From contig QHZB01000177.1 in NCBI GenBank assembly GCA_003224525.1, positions 1 through 61,462 of the forward strand: DNA of 61,462 nt, in the 5' to 3' direction. Positions 17,794-27,325 of the stretch are shown here, piece by piece. The DNA comes from Acidobacteriota bacterium. GTDB lineage: Bacteria; Acidobacteriota; Terriglobia; Acidiferrales; UBA7541. A model generated the notes under the pieces. That model did not search any database and was not told the origin of the DNA. It saw only the letters and a list, made by a program, of their open reading frames with translations. The translations under genes were made by a program, and so were the position numbers. The first letter of the stretch is position 1, and every line of letters starts with the position of its first letter.

Positions 17794-20700
17794 TTAGAAG
17801 ATAATCTTCAGGCCGAGTTGCAGGTTGAACGCTTCGCCGGGACCGATTCCGGGAGCGCCGTTGAAGTCGCCGATGGTGTCGGCGGTTAAACCCAAGCCGC
17901 TGCCAACGGTGCAAACGCGACCGCTTTGTGCGGCCGAAGTGGGATCGCTTACGCCGCAGCCGCCGCTCGGTGGTGCCAGATTCTTCCTGTTGAACAGGTT
18001 GAAAAACTCCATCCGGAACTGTGCGTTTACCCTCTCGGTGATCTTCGTGTTCTTGATCACTGAGAAGTCCACGGAGTCGTAACCCGGACCGTAGAGGAAG
18101 TTCCGCGGAAGAGTTCCATAGGTCCCGGGAGCTGGGGCGGCGAACGCAGTGGGGTTGATCCAAGACACGCCGCCTTTGTTGAACGCATGCGAAACTCCTG
18201 CATAAGGTTTCCCGATAATGTCCACGCGCTGGACGTTTTCTCCCGTCCCCGTGGTGTCCTCGTTCGTTGTGATGTTGAACGGCTGGCCAGTACCAAGCGA
18301 AAGGAAACTGCTAAGTTGCCAGCCGTTTAGTAATCTTTTCGCGAAAGATGCATTCGGCAAGTCATAGGTGAGCAGCGAGGTGAATTTGTGGCGCGTATCG
18401 AAATCGCCGTTCCCGTACTCCCCTTGAATGAAGAAGGCATTCTGAGGAGTGGTGCCGCGATAGGCCGTGATGTCATCGAGCGCGTGCGCCCAAGTGTAGG
18501 TGAACTGTGAAGAGAAGCGGTGCCACTCGCGGACTTTCAGGACCGTTTGCAACGAGTTGTAATTCGAGTTTCCGTTGCTATTGACCTCGTTGATGATTCC
18601 GAAGTCCGGGAATTGCCCGAAAAACGGCCGGCTAGCCTGAAGTGCTGTTTGTGCGGCCGCTACTTTGGCAGGCATACTGTTTGGGCTCAGCAATTGCAAA
18701 GCCAAAGCTGGATTGAGTGCAATCTGGTTAATGTCCTGGGTTGTTAGCAAATGGTGGGCCGCGCTCCCCACGTACCCGACCTGCAGGAGGAGCGACTTTC
18801 CGATTCCCTTTTCCACGTTTAGGTTATAATTGTAGTTATACGCATTCCGGAAATCCTGGCTGACCGAGAAAAGATTGAAAATCCCGCTGCAACCATTTCC
18901 CGTGGGGCAAGTGGCGCCCCCTGCTGGAAATACAGCCTGGTTCGCAACCCACGGTGGACCGGATGCGGGACCGACGGTGTCCACGGGGCTGCTCCCCGCA
19001 GGATTCCCTTCGATTCCGTTTGGAGCGCCGTTTGCCGGTCGGTTGTCCAGGAACGGGTTCAAGTTCGGCGTGTCGAAATAAACACCGAATCCCGCCCGCA
19101 CCACAAGGTCCCCATTCTCCTTTGGCTTGTAAGCAACACCCAGTCGAGGCGAGATGTTCTTGTATCTCGGCGGATACACATGGTCAATCCCGGCGCCCTG
19201 GAATACCAGGCCACCCTTGCTTGGGATGAATACGGACAGGTCCTTCTTGCTGTTCCCGAGAGGGCCTTCGTAGTCCCAACGTGCGCCATAGTTGAAGGTC
19301 AGCTTATGAGAAAACTGCCAGGCGTCTTGAAAAAACAGATCAAAAGTCTTTACGTAGACCAAACGTGTCGGATCCCCGAGCGCGATGGTTGACGTGTTGG
19401 GGTTATAGTCGCCGGCAAGAAAATCGGCCAGACTCTTGACCTGGCTGGTATTGACCGGGTCTGTGTCTCCGGACCACGGCCCCACCGAGCCGTTAAACTT
19501 GATATTCCCCAGCCCGTGCCGGTGATAAAACTCCTCCAGTTGCGCGCGGCGAAACTCTCCGCCAAACCGGAACTGGTGCTTCCCGACAGTGTAGGACAGC
19601 ACATCCGTCAGATGGCCCGTGATATCTTCACGTCCTTCCGGCGGCGTTTGCCCAACTCCATCGAATCCGCTGATTTGGATGTTCGGTGCGCCAGTCAAAC
19701 CTAACGAATCAAAGTTTGGTGACAGCTGCAGCCCGAATTGTGAAACTTTGAAGGTGTTGTTCGCATCGCTAAAGGTTTGGCGGAAATAGTTCACTCCAGC
19801 CAGCATTTCGTTCGACAGTCTTGACGAGATAACTGTGTTCAAGATGAGGGAGTAGTTTGAGACGTGAATTGGTGCGATCTCGTAGTAATACTTAAGTTCG
19901 GAAGCTGCCTCGGAGAGGGCCGAGCCTCCTACCGGAGCTTCCTGGTTACCTTCACCTGAAAAATAATGAAATGACAGCTGGTTCTTGTCGTTGATCTTGT
20001 AATCGATCCTTCCCAGCCCGTTATAGCTGTAGCCGAATTCCGGGTCCGGGCTGTTATAGTTATTCGGTATCGCGGGTCCAGTAAGCGCATAGCTCGGCCA
20101 CAAGTTCGCCAACAATGCGTCGCTCACGGGATTATCCGTCGTCACGTTGTATTTAGCCATCAGCGTCTTGGCGAGCGCCTGATAGGCCGCCGAGGGTTCC
20201 GTTGCCTTTCCTGGCAATCCAATCGTGAATTTCTGCTTTTCAAACGTCAGGAAATAAAACAAGCGGTCCTTAAGAATTGGTCCGCCAACCGAAAATCCGT
20301 AGTTGTAGTTCCGATTCACCCTCTTGGAATCCACAAAGGGACTGGCCGCCGCAAACGCCTCATTCCTAAAGAAAGCGTACGCCGACCCATGGATGGTGTT
20401 CCCACCCGACTTCAGCGCCAGGTCTACGGTGCCTCCGGGGTTTCTTCCTGATTCCGGCGCCGACTGTGTCTGAACCGTGAATTGGTCGACCGCATCGAGC
20501 GGCAGAACGATACCGGCAATGCCGGAGACGCCGCCCTGGTTGACTGCGGGAATGTTATGCCACAAATCGTTGTTGTCCACGCCGTCAATCTGCCAGTTGA
20601 CCTGATTGGCGCGAGTGCCGTTCAGGGAGCCGTACCCGCCCGCCGAATAGCCCCCATACCCCGGCGTCGCGGCGATCAACTGCGAGAAGTCCCGTCCGTT

Positions 20701-21135
20701 CAAGGGCATGACCGCCAAATCGCTGCCTCCGATAGCCGTTGTTTGCGTCTCGGTCGTGGTATCCAGTGTCAGGGCCGCCGCCGATACCTCTACCGTGGTC
20801 GTTTGCTGCGAGAGCGTCAGCTTCACCGGCAGCGTGTAGATGGCGCCTTGCGTCACCGGCACGTTATCGACGGTCAAAGCAGGGAATCCCGTCGCAGTGA
20901 CGGTTACCGCGTACATCCCGACTGCAATATCCTGGAAGGCAAACTGCCCGTCAGTGGTTGTGACGGTCGAGTGATCGATCCCCGTGGACTTTTCTTTGGC
21001 CTTAACCTGGGCATTAGGTACGACTGCGCCGGAAGGATCCGACACCGTTCCGTTAATCGCGCCTCGGAACGTCTGCGCGTTTGCGGCCACTCCGAGCAAC
21101 AACACAGCAAGAATTGCTAAAACTAGGCGCTTCAT
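17794..21135 (-). CDS. TonB-dependent outer-membrane receptor with carboxypeptidase-regulatory-like N-terminal domain
   Basis: A 1113-residue outer-membrane protein of the large acidobacterial SusC-like/Oar-like group. A signal peptide (LVLAILAVLLLGVAANA, 4-20) is followed by a carboxypeptidase-regulatory-like beta-sandwich (about 24-110; GTVSDPSGAVVPNAQV), a plug domain (about 120-240; LPLNGRDFSQL-like MPLNGRDFSQ) and a long TonB-type barrel ending NLQLGLKIIF with C-terminal aromatic residue. Such receptors are thought to import oligosaccharides or other polymers, but no SusD partner lies next door, so the substrate is unknown. Monocistronic with its own terminator; a 16-bp palindrome lies about 120 bases upstream. 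Confidence 0.93.
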   Translation of the reverse strand: MKRLVLAILAVLLLGVAANAQTFRGAINGTVSDPSGAVVPNAQVKAKEKSTGIDHSTVTTTDGQFAFQDIAVGMYAVTVTATGFPALTVDNVPVTQGAIYTLPVKLTLSQQTTTVEVSAAALTLDTTTETQTTAIGGSDLAVMPLNGRDFSQLIAATPGYGGYSAGGYGSLNGTRANQVNWQIDGVDNNDLWHNIPAVNQGGVSGIAGIVLPLDAVDQFTVQTQSAPESGRNPGGTVDLALKSGGNTIHGSAYAFFRNEAFAAASPFVDSKRVNRNYNYGFSVGGPILKDRLFYFLTFEKQKFTIGLPGKATEPSAAYQALAKTLMAKYNVTTDNPVSDALLANLWPSYALTGPAIPNNYNSPDPEFGYSYNGLGRIDYKINDKNQLSFHYFSGEGNQEAPVGGSALSEAASELKYYYEIAPIHVSNYSLILNTVISSRLSNEMLAGVNYFRQTFSDANNTFKVSQFGLQLSPNFDSLGLTGAPNIQISGFDGVGQTPPEGREDITGHLTDVLSYTVGKHQFRFGGEFRRAQLEEFYHRHGLGNIKFNGSVGPWSGDTDPVNTSQVKSLADFLAGDYNPNTSTIALGDPTRLVYVKTFDLFFQDAWQFSHKLTFNYGARWDYEGPLGNSKKDLSVFIPSKGGLVFQGAGIDHVYPPRYKNISPRLGVAYKPKENGDLVVRAGFGVYFDTPNLNPFLDNRPANGAPNGIEGNPAGSSPVDTVGPASGPPWVANQAVFPAGGATCPTGNGCSGIFNLFSVSQDFRNAYNYNYNLNVEKGIGKSLLLQVGYVGSAAHHLLTTQDINQIALNPALALQLLSPNSMPAKVAAAQTALQASRPFFGQFPDFGIINEVNSNGNSNYNSLQTVLKVREWHRFSSQFTYTWAHALDDITAYRGTTPQNAFFIQGEYGNGDFDTRHKFTSLLTYDLPNASFAKRLLNGWQLSSFLSLGTGQPFNITTNEDTTGTGENVQRVDIIGKPYAGVSHAFNKGGVSWINPTAFAAPAPGTYGTLPRNFLYGPGYDSVDFSVIKNTKITERVNAQFRMEFFNLFNRKNLAPPSGGCGVSDPTSAAQSGRVCTVGSGLGLTADTIGDFNGAPGIGPGEAFNLQLGLKIIF

Positions 21136-21255
21136 GATGTCAACACCCCCCTCTTCGAGATCGAGCTACAACCGACAGCACCCACATCCCGCGACCCGGT
21201 CGGGGCACGCTTCGAAAAAATGAAATTTAATGAAAAGCCAAATGGCGAACCGTTC

Positions 21256-21271
21256 TCATTCAATTGAATGA
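21256..21271. promoter_or_regulatory. Perfect 16-bp palindrome upstream of the receptor gene
   Basis: TCATTCAATTGAATGA is a perfect palindrome in an AT-rich patch, 121-136 bases before the receptor start codon. It has the size and symmetry of an operator for a dimeric regulator. No regulator gene is adjacent. Confidence 0.4.
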
Positions 21272-21676
21272 TCGAATCGCGTAATTGAAAACAAGGACGA
21301 GCCCCCGGACCATCTCGCCCTTCTCGGTTCAAAAAAATCAAAGCAGCTTTAACGCCAATATGGCTACGGTATCTGAGTTTTAACCCTCCCCTGGCTGCCT
21401 GTCAAGGAGAATGAATCTTATCCGACAAACCCAAAAATTTCATCGTCTGGATGCTTCGGCAATGCATTTTTCCATTGACGCAAGCCCGGAAGTTTGCGCG
21501 CCGTTCATCGCTTTCCTGCGCGACGCAATGCCTCTTCTCGCGAGGAGATGCTCAAGCTCCGAGCCACACTTCGCCGCTCTTGCTTCAAAGAGGAACTCCA
21601 CTCCGCACTACCCAGTCGTGTCTCCTTCCTGCTACCGTCTTGGAAGATGTGCACGCAACGATTTTGGGAGACCCTC
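21272..21676. other. Intergenic region upstream of receptor and decarboxylase-like genes
   Basis: About 400 bases. The frame used by the downstream decarboxylase-like gene is open back to 21494, but that part lacks conserved sequence and the ribosome-binding site points to 21677. The 21300-21360 part is AT-rich and probably holds the receptor promoter. Confidence 0.4.
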
Positions 21677-22084
21677 ATGGCCACCTTCGGATTGATCGAA
21701 TACCAAGACGCGGCGCCGGAAGTGCGCGCCGTTTACGACGACATCATGGCCACGCGCAAAATCGATTGGATTAACAATTTCTGGAAGGCCATCGCCCACG
21801 ATCCCGCCTTGCTCAAGCGCACCTGGGAAAGTCTGAAGCAGATCATGGCGCCTGGCGCGCTCGATCCGCTCACCAAAGAAATGATTTACATCGCCGTCAG
21901 CGTCACCAACAACTGCAATTACTGCATCGCCTCGCACACCGCTTCCGCCTTCGGCAAAGGAATGACCGACGCCATGTTCAAGGAACTTCAAGCCATCATC
22001 GGCATGGCCAACGAAACCAACAAACTCGTCACCGGCTATCAAGTTGAACTCGATCAACGATTCCAGCCCCCTCTTCCGCGATAA
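21677..22084 (+). CDS. Carboxymuconolactone decarboxylase/AhpD-family protein
   Basis: A 135-residue all-helical protein of the AhpD-like superfamily. The redox/catalytic signature is NNCNYCIASHTASAF, with C80, C83 and H87 in the CxxC...H arrangement of alkylhydroperoxidase-like enzymes. The ATG at 21677 has GGGAG 6 bases before it. Members include peroxidase partners and decarboxylases, and the sequence does not decide between them; an antioxidant role is a reasonable guess. It stands alone between the receptor and the PilZ-like/TonB-C gene. Confidence 0.85.
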   Translation: MATFGLIEYQDAAPEVRAVYDDIMATRKIDWINNFWKAIAHDPALLKRTWESLKQIMAPGALDPLTKEMIYIAVSVTNNCNYCIASHTASAFGKGMTDAMFKELQAIIGMANETNKLVTGYQVELDQRFQPPLPR

Positions 22085-22180
22085 CCTTCACAACTTTTTT
22101 CTCTTTTTCCGCGCTTATTTCGAACCACCGCTCGCATCGCCGAACCCTCCCGCGAAATCTTCACCTGTCCATTCGTACAG

Positions 22181-22209
22181 TTGTTTCCATCGTAGTACGC
22201 AAGTACTAT
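22181..22209 (+). promoter_or_regulatory. Putative promoter with inverted repeat over the -10 (PilZ-like/TonB-C gene)
   Basis: TTGTTT (22181-22186) and TACTAT (22204-22209) are 17 bases apart. The -10 is overlapped by an exact inverted repeat, TAGTAC (22193-22198) and GTACTA (22203-22208) with a GCAA loop, so binding there would block transcription. Both boxes match consensus only partly. Confidence 0.4.
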
Positions 22210-22292
22210 GGTAGCCGTACTCCCGGGAGGCGGAACATATAGATGTTCGAGGGGAACCTGTCGGGGACAGGGCGACAAAGAAAATATCTTTA

Positions 22293-24530
22293 GTGAGTGT
22301 GCACGCTATGCCTCCAACCGTCAAAGAGAACGAAATCTTAGCTGCAAAGCCGGACACGGCCCAGCGTCCCGCGCCAACTTCCACGCTGCCGGGTGATACG
22401 GCCATCAAGCAGCAGCCCGTCGCGCTCGAAGTGCCGGTCACGGTCAACGGTGCGCGCACCGTCGATGGCAGCGACAAGCGCGAGCCTTTCTCCGAGACCA
22501 CCAAGACAGTTCTCGTCATCGGCAACGGCGCCGTCATTCGTCTTTCTTCTTCCGTTGCTCCGGGGCAATTGCTTTTTCTCACCAACGAAAAAACTAAGAA
22601 AGAAGTTGTCTGCCAGGTCGTCAAGTCCAAAAACTACCGCAGCCTGAGTGGCTACGTTGAACTGGAATTCACCGAGTCCGTGGTTGGCTTCTGGGGCATG
22701 CGTTTTCCAAGTGATCGCCTCGGTGCCGCTCCGGAGACGGGGGCGCCTGCGATCCCGCAGCCGGTTGCGCTCACGGTCGAAGCGCCTGCGGCGAACGGTA
22801 CTTCCAGCGGCGTGCCTGCGAAGCCCGTCGCGCCGCTCTCCTCCACCCTCTCGACGTCCTTCGATCCGGGAGCTCCACTAAGCCCGAGCTCGGCAGCGCC
22901 GGTTGGCTCTGTAATTCCGGTTGTGCCCGCTGCGCCGGTGTCCATCTCTCGGGAATTCGCGTTGAACTCTGCACCCGCAAATCCTCTCCCGCCTGCGTCT
23001 ACCCTCTATGATTCGCCGCGCGCATCGGAAGAGCAGGCTTCCATTCTGGAGCCGCCGAAATCTCCCGGAGCTCCTGCCATAATCAATACGACAGATTCGC
23101 CTGCAGTATTCGAGGCCAAGCCCGTCGCGCCCGCCCCCGTGCATCCTGCGCAGGAGCCAACGGCCGGCGAGCCGCAGACCGACGCGCTGAAACTGCACAC
23201 GGCTCGCCTCCAAAAACAACTTTCGAGCATGCTGTTCTCCGGCGCTCCTGCCGCGCCTCCTGCGGTTTCAGCGCAAACTCCGCATGCACGCCCCGCGGTC
23301 ATGCAAAAAGAACTTGCGGTGGGCGCCGCAAGAGCTTTGGAACTGCCCCACACTCGTGCACCGGAGCCCGTGCCCGCCAAGCCCGTTGAGCCCGTGAAAT
23401 CTCCCCTCGACAAGGAAGAACTCAGAATTCCGGCGTGGCTTGAGCCACTGGCCCGCAACGCCGCCACACCCGCTTCCACACAGGAGCTGATGGAAAGAGA
23501 AAAAGCAAAGCGTCTCGCCGACCAGCCTAAGGCTGAGGAAACTGCCGCAGAGACCTTCGCGGCCACGGAAGAACACAACATAGCCGAGCTGCCGCTGCAA
23601 ACTTTCGACGACACAATTCCGGATGACGAGGAGCAAAGTGCCGAGGAAAGCGGATCCAACGGTTCGAGCAGAGGCATGCTGACCGTGGCGATCGCGGCCG
23701 GAGTCCTGCTGCTCGCCGGCGGTGGCTGGTGGTACATGCGCCCGCAGTCTGGTGCTGCCAATGCCGTTCCGGTGCCGACGTCGAATGTGCAAGCTTCCGT
23801 GGTCTCCCTTCCTGAGGAGAGTTCGCCATCGCAACCCAAAGCCAATGCACCACTGCAGATGAATCCTCCAGCACAAACGAATCCGGTGGTGCTCACCAAC
23901 ACGGCTGCCCATCCCAATTCGGCCCCGAATCCTTTGAGCGTCGTGCCGGCAGCCGCATCGGCTGCGACAGCACATAATTCACAACACACATCGAATCCGG
24001 CAAACGCCGCCACGGTTGCGACGACATCGGCTTCAGCTCAACCGGCTGCGGAGCAGCCGAAGAAGCCCAGCCTCGGAAAAGTTCAATTGGCCACGCCCAA
24101 GGTCACACAAAGCCGGCATGCACAAGACGGCGGAGAGGCCGACGCTGGCATCGCCTTAAACGGCGATGGACAGCCCGGGCCCAGCGTAGAAGCTCTAACC
24201 GCCGGTCTTGTTGGCGGCAGCAAACAGCCTACGGCGCCCGCAGCGCCGCTTCCCATTGGCGGAGACGTCAAACCGGCAAGACTGATTTTTTCTGTGCCTC
24301 CGTCCTATCCGATGCTCGCCAAGAGCCAGCATGTTTCGGGCAACGTTCTCGTCGACGCGTTAATCGACGCTACCGGACGCGTGACGTCCATGAGCGTCGT
24401 TTCCGGCCCCACGTTGCTTCATCAAGCGGCCATGGACGCTTTGAAACAGTGGAAATACCAGCCCGCATCGCTCGACGGCAAAGCCGTGCCGATGCACCTG
24501 GCCGTGACGATCCGGTTCCGCTTGCAGTAA
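22293..24530 (+). CDS. Membrane protein with PilZ-like N-terminal domain, Pro/Ala-rich linker and C-terminal TonB domain
   Basis: The 745-residue product has an unusual order. A PilZ-like beta-barrel (about 70-145; AVIRLSSSVAPGQLLFLTN, then GFWGMRFP) lies in the cytoplasm. Residues about 150-460 are a Pro/Ala/Ser-rich linker. One transmembrane helix follows (MLTVAIAAGVLLLAGGGWWY, about 465-485), then a second Pro/Ala linker and a TonB-C domain (about 660-745; PPSYPMLAKSQHVSGNVLVD, then ALKQWKYQPASLDGK). This suggests coupling of a cytoplasmic signal, perhaps c-di-GMP, to a periplasmic energy or envelope function. The classical RxxxR c-di-GMP motif is not evident, so ligand binding is unproven. 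Start GTG 22293 or ATG 22308. Confidence 0.75.
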   Translation: MSVHAMPPTVKENEILAAKPDTAQRPAPTSTLPGDTAIKQQPVALEVPVTVNGARTVDGSDKREPFSETTKTVLVIGNGAVIRLSSSVAPGQLLFLTNEKTKKEVVCQVVKSKNYRSLSGYVELEFTESVVGFWGMRFPSDRLGAAPETGAPAIPQPVALTVEAPAANGTSSGVPAKPVAPLSSTLSTSFDPGAPLSPSSAAPVGSVIPVVPAAPVSISREFALNSAPANPLPPASTLYDSPRASEEQASILEPPKSPGAPAIINTTDSPAVFEAKPVAPAPVHPAQEPTAGEPQTDALKLHTARLQKQLSSMLFSGAPAAPPAVSAQTPHARPAVMQKELAVGAARALELPHTRAPEPVPAKPVEPVKSPLDKEELRIPAWLEPLARNAATPASTQELMEREKAKRLADQPKAEETAAETFAATEEHNIAELPLQTFDDTIPDDEEQSAEESGSNGSSRGMLTVAIAAGVLLLAGGGWWYMRPQSGAANAVPVPTSNVQASVVSLPEESSPSQPKANAPLQMNPPAQTNPVVLTNTAAHPNSAPNPLSVVPAAASAATAHNSQHTSNPANAATVATTSASAQPAAEQPKKPSLGKVQLATPKVTQSRHAQDGGEADAGIALNGDGQPGPSVEALTAGLVGGSKQPTAPAAPLPIGGDVKPARLIFSVPPSYPMLAKSQHVSGNVLVDALIDATGRVTSMSVVSGPTLLHQAAMDALKQWKYQPASLDGKAVPMHLAVTIRFRLQ

Positions 24531-24617
24531 TCCTCCGCCGTTTGTGACTTCGTGCGCCCACATCATGGGTGTGCCTTCGCATTCAAATTGCAGCTCTCTT
24601 CACGGCAGCGGCGCCGC

Positions 24618-24646
24618 TTGCGGGATACCAGGTAGATTCGTATACT
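24618..24646 (+). promoter_or_regulatory. Putative promoter of glutamate dehydrogenase
   Basis: TTGCGG (24618-24623), a 17-base spacer and TATACT (24641-24646). Transcription would begin near 24653, leaving a leader of about 235 bases before the start codon at 24888. Confidence 0.45.
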
Positions 24647-24757
24647 GGCGGCCCGGCCAATGGGCAGTTCCGGCGGTGGGGTAGACCGCTGGTGCTCACC
24701 TTCCTTGGCCTTTCAAAGCGCGCCTGTAAGTGTTGATTGCGGGCCGGATTGCGTAAT

Positions 24758-24815
24758 GCCGGCCGGCCCCGAAAAGGCCGGGTTTGCCCCTGCGTTTGAC
24801 CGCAGGGTGGCCGGC
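24758..24815 (+). promoter_or_regulatory. Predicted three-way-junction RNA in the gdh leader
   Basis: Three stems fit together without overlap: GCCGGCC (24758-24764) with GGCCGGC (24809-24815); GGCC (24765-24768) with GGCC (24776-24779); CCCTGCG (24788-24794) with CGCAGGG (24801-24807). The junction lies in the middle of the leader, 72 bases before the start codon. It does not match the glutamine or other riboswitch consensus that I know. GC-rich leaders fold easily by chance, so the structure needs comparative support. Confidence 0.4.
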
Positions 24816-24887
24816 TCTTCGCGCGGGCGCAGCTTTATCCTGAGAGCGAACGAAGTAATTCCGCCCCGTTACAAAGGAGAATTTCGC

Positions 24888-26159
24888 ATGCCGCACGCTC
24901 CAATGCCCGAAGAGATGAATGTCTACCAGAACGCGGAAGCGCGCTTTGAAGTGGCCGCGAACAAACTGGGACTCGAGCAGGGGCTTTACCGGTACTTGAA
25001 ATACCCGAGCAAAGAAATCACGCTTTACATTCCCATCGGGATGGACAACGGAACTCTCGAAGTGTTCACGGGATATCGCGTGCTGCATTCCACGGTGCGC
25101 GGGCCCGGCAAGGGCGGAATCCGCTTTGCGCCAGATGTTTCCATTGACGAAGTGCGCGCACTGGCAACCTGGATGACCTGGAAGTGCGCGGTGGTAAATA
25201 TTCCCTTTGGTGGGGCGAAGGGCGGAGTGATCTGCGATCCGCGGAAGATGTCGCGCGGAGAGCTGGAGCGGCTGACGCGCCGCTATACCGCGGAACTGGC
25301 GAACTGGCTGGGGCCGGAGCGCGACGTACCGGCCCCCGACGTCGGCACAAACGAGCAGACCATGGCCTGGGTCATGGACACGTACGCCATGCACGTCGGT
25401 CAAGCCACCACGGCGGTCGTGACCGGCAAGCCCATCGAGCTGGGCGGGTCGCGCGGAAGGCGCGAAGCCACCGGGCGCGGCGTAATGATCTGCTGCGACA
25501 AGGCCCTGGACAAACTGGGAATTAAGAAAGAAGGATGCCGCGTCGTTGTTCAAGGCTTCGGGAACGTGGGCTCCATGGCCGCGGAGCTCATGCACAAAGC
25601 GGGCTACAAAATCATCGGCCTGGCGGATATCGGCGGCGGACTGTACAACGAGAAGGGTCTCGACGTGCCGAAGGCCATCGATTGGGTTTACACGCAGAAG
25701 AAACCGCTGCAGGATTTCCCGGGCGGCGGAACGAAGATGAGTTCGCGAGATGTGCTCTTCCAGCCGTGCGAGATTGCCATCCCGGCAGCGATTGAAAACC
25801 AGATCACGGAGAAGAATGCGAATCAGGTGCAGGCTAGGATTCTCTGCGAGGGCGCCAACGGCCCCACCACCTGGCAGGCCGACGCCATCATCGATGCCAA
25901 GGGCGTCTTCACCGTGCCGGACATTCTCGGCAACGCCGGCGGCGTCACCGTCAGCTATTTCGAATGGGTCCAGGATCGCCAGGGCTTCTTCTGGCGGGAG
26001 AGCGAAGTGAACGAGCGCCTCTTCGACGTGATGGACAATGCCTTCGATGAAGTGGTGCGTTTTGCTGGAATTCACAAAGTGAATAACCGCATTGCGGCCT
26101 ACATGCTGGCCATCGACCGGGTCGCCAGCGCCCTCAAGCTCCGCGGTATTTATGCCTAG
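24888..26159 (+). CDS. gdhA: Glutamate dehydrogenase (Glu/Leu/Phe/Val dehydrogenase family)
   Basis: Interconverts glutamate and 2-oxoglutarate plus ammonium, linking nitrogen uptake to carbon metabolism. ATG 24888 is fixed by AAGGAG 8 bases upstream; 423 residues is normal for the hexameric type. The N-terminal substrate domain contains GPGKGGIRF (K75) and the catalytic-lysine motif PFGGAKGG (K111). The Rossmann domain begins with [12 protein letters not shown] and continues [11 protein letters not shown]; the conserved GANGPTT and [10 protein letters not shown] follow. Glu versus branched-chain or Phe specificity cannot be proved from motifs, but the core fits GDH. Monocistronic with a long structured leader; the amtB-glnK-glnD operon is 12 kb away. 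Confidence 0.92.
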   Translation: MPHAPMPEEMNVYQNAEARFEVAANKLGLEQGLYRYLKYPSKEITLYIPIGMDNGTLEVFTGYRVLHSTVRGPGKGGIRFAPDVSIDEVRALATWMTWKCAVVNIPFGGAKGGVICDPRKMSRGELERLTRRYTAELANWLGPERDVPAPDVGTNEQTMAWVMDTYAMHVGQATTAVVTGKPIELGGSRGRREATGRGVMICCDKALDKLGIKKEGCRVVVQGFGNVGSMAAELMHKAGYKIIGLADIGGGLYNEKGLDVPKAIDWVYTQKKPLQDFPGGGTKMSSRDVLFQPCEIAIPAAIENQITEKNANQVQARILCEGANGPTTWQADAIIDAKGVFTVPDILGNAGGVTVSYFEWVQDRQGFFWRESEVNERLFDVMDNAFDEVVRFAGIHKVNNRIAAYMLAIDRVASALKLRGIYA

Positions 26160-26313
26160 CTTCTGGAGGCAAGTTGTATTAATTTCTTCTTCGCTCCTGC
26201 CACTCTTATGGGCATGGGCATGAGTCATTCCGTAACTCCCCTACGGAGTGTACCCGGACTAATTCAAGCGGAACGGCTCGGAAAAACATTCCGTGCCAGG
26301 AAGGAGTCCGCCG

Positions 26314-27123
26314 GTGACTTCGGACTCACTCTCGTCAGGCCACGCGAAAAGTGAAGAGCAGCACCGCCGCGAGATCTGTATCGCGGGGCGCTGGATGTAC
26401 GAGCGCGGACACATCGTCGCCTGTGAAGGAAATATTTCCGTGCGGCTGGATGACGGCAGCGTTCTCACCACCCCTACGTGCATGAATAAAGGAATGCTCG
26501 CGCCGCAGGATCTGGTGATCACCGATCTGCACGGGCGTCAGCTCGCCGGCGATCGCAAATTCTCCTCCGAGATGGCGATGCATCTCCTGTTCTACCGCAT
26601 GCGGCCGGATGTGATGGCCATCTGCCATGGGCATCCGCCCACGGCCACCGGGTTTGCGGTCGCCGGGCGCGCTCTGAATCAAGCCTTGCTCCCCGAAGTG
26701 ATCGTGGGACTTGGACAGATTCCGTTGGTGCAATATGCCACGCCGGGGACTCCGGAGTTGAGCGAGGCCATCGAGCCATTTGTACCGCACTACGACGCGC
26801 TGCTTCTTGCTAACCATGGCGCGGTAACCTGCGGCCCCGACCTTCTCACGGCGTTCTTTCGAATGGAGACCATCGAGCACAGCGCCAAGATCACCCTGGC
26901 TGCGGAGATGGCCGGTCAGCCGGTGTTGCTCTCGAGCCGGGAAGTTGCCAAGCTGATGGCCGCTCGTCCGCGTTACTTTGTCGCGCCTCCCCCGGGCGGG
27001 GGAGCGGAATTGCCCATCACCCGTGACAGCGGAGAAAACGCAGGCGATGACGTGACGCTGACGCGCAGCGAACTCGATGCGCTGATCGACGAAGCCGTGC
27101 GCAAGGACCGTTCGCGTCGCTGA
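26314..27123 (+). CDS. Class II aldolase/adducin family protein (fuculose-phosphate aldolase-like)
   Basis: Zinc-dependent aldolase fold. Motifs: ACEGNISVRL near the N-terminus, the phosphate-binding GMLAPQDLVITD, the metal-binding ICHGHPPTATGFAVAG (two His) and LLANHGAVTCGPDL (third His). GTG 26314 is chosen because AAGGAG lies 7 bases before it; an earlier GTG at 26293 lacks such a site. The last 50 residues, after the aldolase core, are a polar extension (ending ALIDEAVRKDRSRR) not usual in FucA. The substrate is probably a sugar phosphate such as fuculose- or ribulose-phosphate; no sugar kinase gene is adjacent. Confidence 0.85.
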   Translation: MTSDSLSSGHAKSEEQHRREICIAGRWMYERGHIVACEGNISVRLDDGSVLTTPTCMNKGMLAPQDLVITDLHGRQLAGDRKFSSEMAMHLLFYRMRPDVMAICHGHPPTATGFAVAGRALNQALLPEVIVGLGQIPLVQYATPGTPELSEAIEPFVPHYDALLLANHGAVTCGPDLLTAFFRMETIEHSAKITLAAEMAGQPVLLSSREVAKLMAARPRYFVAPPPGGGAELPITRDSGENAGDDVTLTRSELDALIDEAVRKDRSRR

Positions 27124-27325
27124 CCGCCCAGACCAGCTGCCGGGGAATTCCAAACCGGCTGCGACAGCGGCATTCGTCTCTTGATCCAATTTCTTCGCGC
27201 GGCGCGGGGCTGCGCCACGCGAAATGCTTCTCCCGTTGCTTTCCACAGATTTCCTCAGCATCCAGCAGCGGTTTGCGCTACTCTCCTTTTCCTGCAGATC
27301 GCGTGAATTCGGAGGAAGCGCAGGT

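Noticed and set aside
24696-26228. 510-codon open frame opposite glutamate dehydrogenase
   Set aside because: Antisense shadow; the plus-strand enzyme has catalytic and cofactor motifs and a good ribosome-binding site.
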